From: Clostridiales bacterium
GTDB taxonomy: Bacteria > Bacillota > Clostridia > Saccharofermentanales > Saccharofermentanaceae
Reading direction: 5' to 3'
Assembly (NCBI GenBank): GCA_017612755.1
Contig: JAGAFH010000074.1
Coordinates: forward strand, 1 to 6,495
Length of the DNA: 6,495 nucleotides
In this document: positions 6,179 to 6,495 of the stretch, one piece after another
How the letters are laid out: every line of letters starts with the position of its first letter
How positions within the stretch are numbered: position 1 is the stretch's first letter
Translations under genes and position numbers: made by a program
Notes under the pieces: generated by a model
Seen by the model: the letters and a program-made list of their open reading frames with translations, nothing else
Database searches by the model: none
Told to the model about the DNA's origin: nothing

Positions 6179-6495
6179 CTTCGTCACCCCCTGCCAGTTT
6201 AAGCTTTATCCTGATGGCCGTTCCCTGGCCTTCGCGGCTTCTTATATCAAGCCTCGTTCCGTGTATCTCCGCGATCTTCTGGCAGAGAGCAAGACCCAGG
6301 CCTGCGCCGTGCTGCTTACGGGAGCGGGCCTTATCTACCATGTAGAAGGCCTCCGTAACTCTCCTGAGTTCCTTTTCGGGAATACCGCGGCCGTGGTCCA
6401 CGATGGCGATCATGTACTCATCTCCTTTTGCCTGGGACAGGACTGCTACCGTATCTGATCCGGACTTCATGGCGTTGTCGATAAGGTTAAGGATC
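6171..6495 (-). CDS. Sensor histidine kinase, C-terminal ATPase domain (5' end outside window)
   Basis: The visible 107 residues are the end of a histidine kinase ATPase domain (HATPase_c). Motifs in order: N-box in ILNLIDNAMK at the window edge, G1 box DHGRGIP, an F-box region around AFYMVDKARS, and G2 box GAGLGLALC. They are followed by the closing strands (GTRLDIRSREGQGTAIRIKL) and an acidic tail GGDEDE. The motif set is intact, so the kinase is probably active. The sensor domain, membrane helices and phospho-accepting His lie beyond the window, and a response regulator gene is expected further upstream (inferred). The frame stays open to the edge, so any ATG inside the window is internal. 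The stop overlaps the next gene. Confidence 0.95.
   Translation of the reverse strand, partial: ILNLIDNAMKSGSDTVAVLSQAKGDEYMIAIVDHGRGIPEKELRRVTEAFYMVDKARSRKQHGAGLGLALCQKIAEIHGTRLDIRSREGQGTAIRIKLKLAGGDEDE
6185..6192 (-). promoter_or_regulatory. Ribosome binding site deciding the start of the kinase-coupled membrane protein
   Basis: AGGGGGTG stands six bases before ATG 6178 and lies within the last codons of the histidine kinase. For the alternative GTG at 6187 the G-run would overlap or touch the start codon, so the ATG is preferred. The arrangement supports translational coupling. Confidence 0.7.

Noticed and set aside
5501..6458. Plus-strand frames at 5501-5884 and 6060-6458
   Set aside because: They are shadows of the unknown membrane protein and the kinase ATPase domain, both supported by motifs or by operon context.

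Overview
The window is a compact, single-strand stretch of bacterial chromosome: every gene I accept lies on the minus strand, so transcription runs from high to low coordinates. Moderate GC, frequent AGA/AGG and ATA codons, strong AAGGAGG-type ribosome sites, a clostridial-type heterodimeric ABC exporter pair and two secreted C39-like proteins all suggest a Bacillota of class Clostridia, probably Lachnospiraceae or a relative. That assignment is inferred from protein style, not from a marker gene.

In transcription order: (1) 6495-6171, the C-terminal ATPase domain of a sensor histidine kinase, 5' end outside the window. (2) 6178-5315, a membrane-anchored protein of unknown function that overlaps the kinase stop and is probably translationally coupled to it. 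(3) 5292-4426, a C39-like papain-fold lipoprotein, 22 bp downstream. (4) A 113-bp AT-rich gap (4425-4313) with promoter-like boxes, a 9-bp inverted repeat and a hairpin that buries the next gene's Shine-Dalgarno sequence and ends in six T residues. (5) 4312-3458, a second C39-like secreted protein, a diverged tandem paralogue of (3). (6) 3479-3273, a possible 68-residue protein that I do not recognise. (7) 3241-1493 and 1496-1, two half-size ABC exporter subunits overlapping by ATGA. The first has a degenerate catalytic site; the second runs off the window just before its Q-loop.

Reading: a two-component sensor, a membrane protein of unknown function and a surface C39-like protein appear to form one operon. 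A duplicated C39-like gene follows under its own, apparently elaborate, control. The ABC exporter pair looks like a separate unit that may be transcribed from a promoter placed so close to its ATG that the message could be leaderless. A functional link between the kinase, the C39-like proteins and the exporter is suggested only by proximity and shared strand.

No tRNA, rRNA, CRISPR array, insertion sequence or attachment site was seen. The many long plus-strand open frames are antisense shadows.
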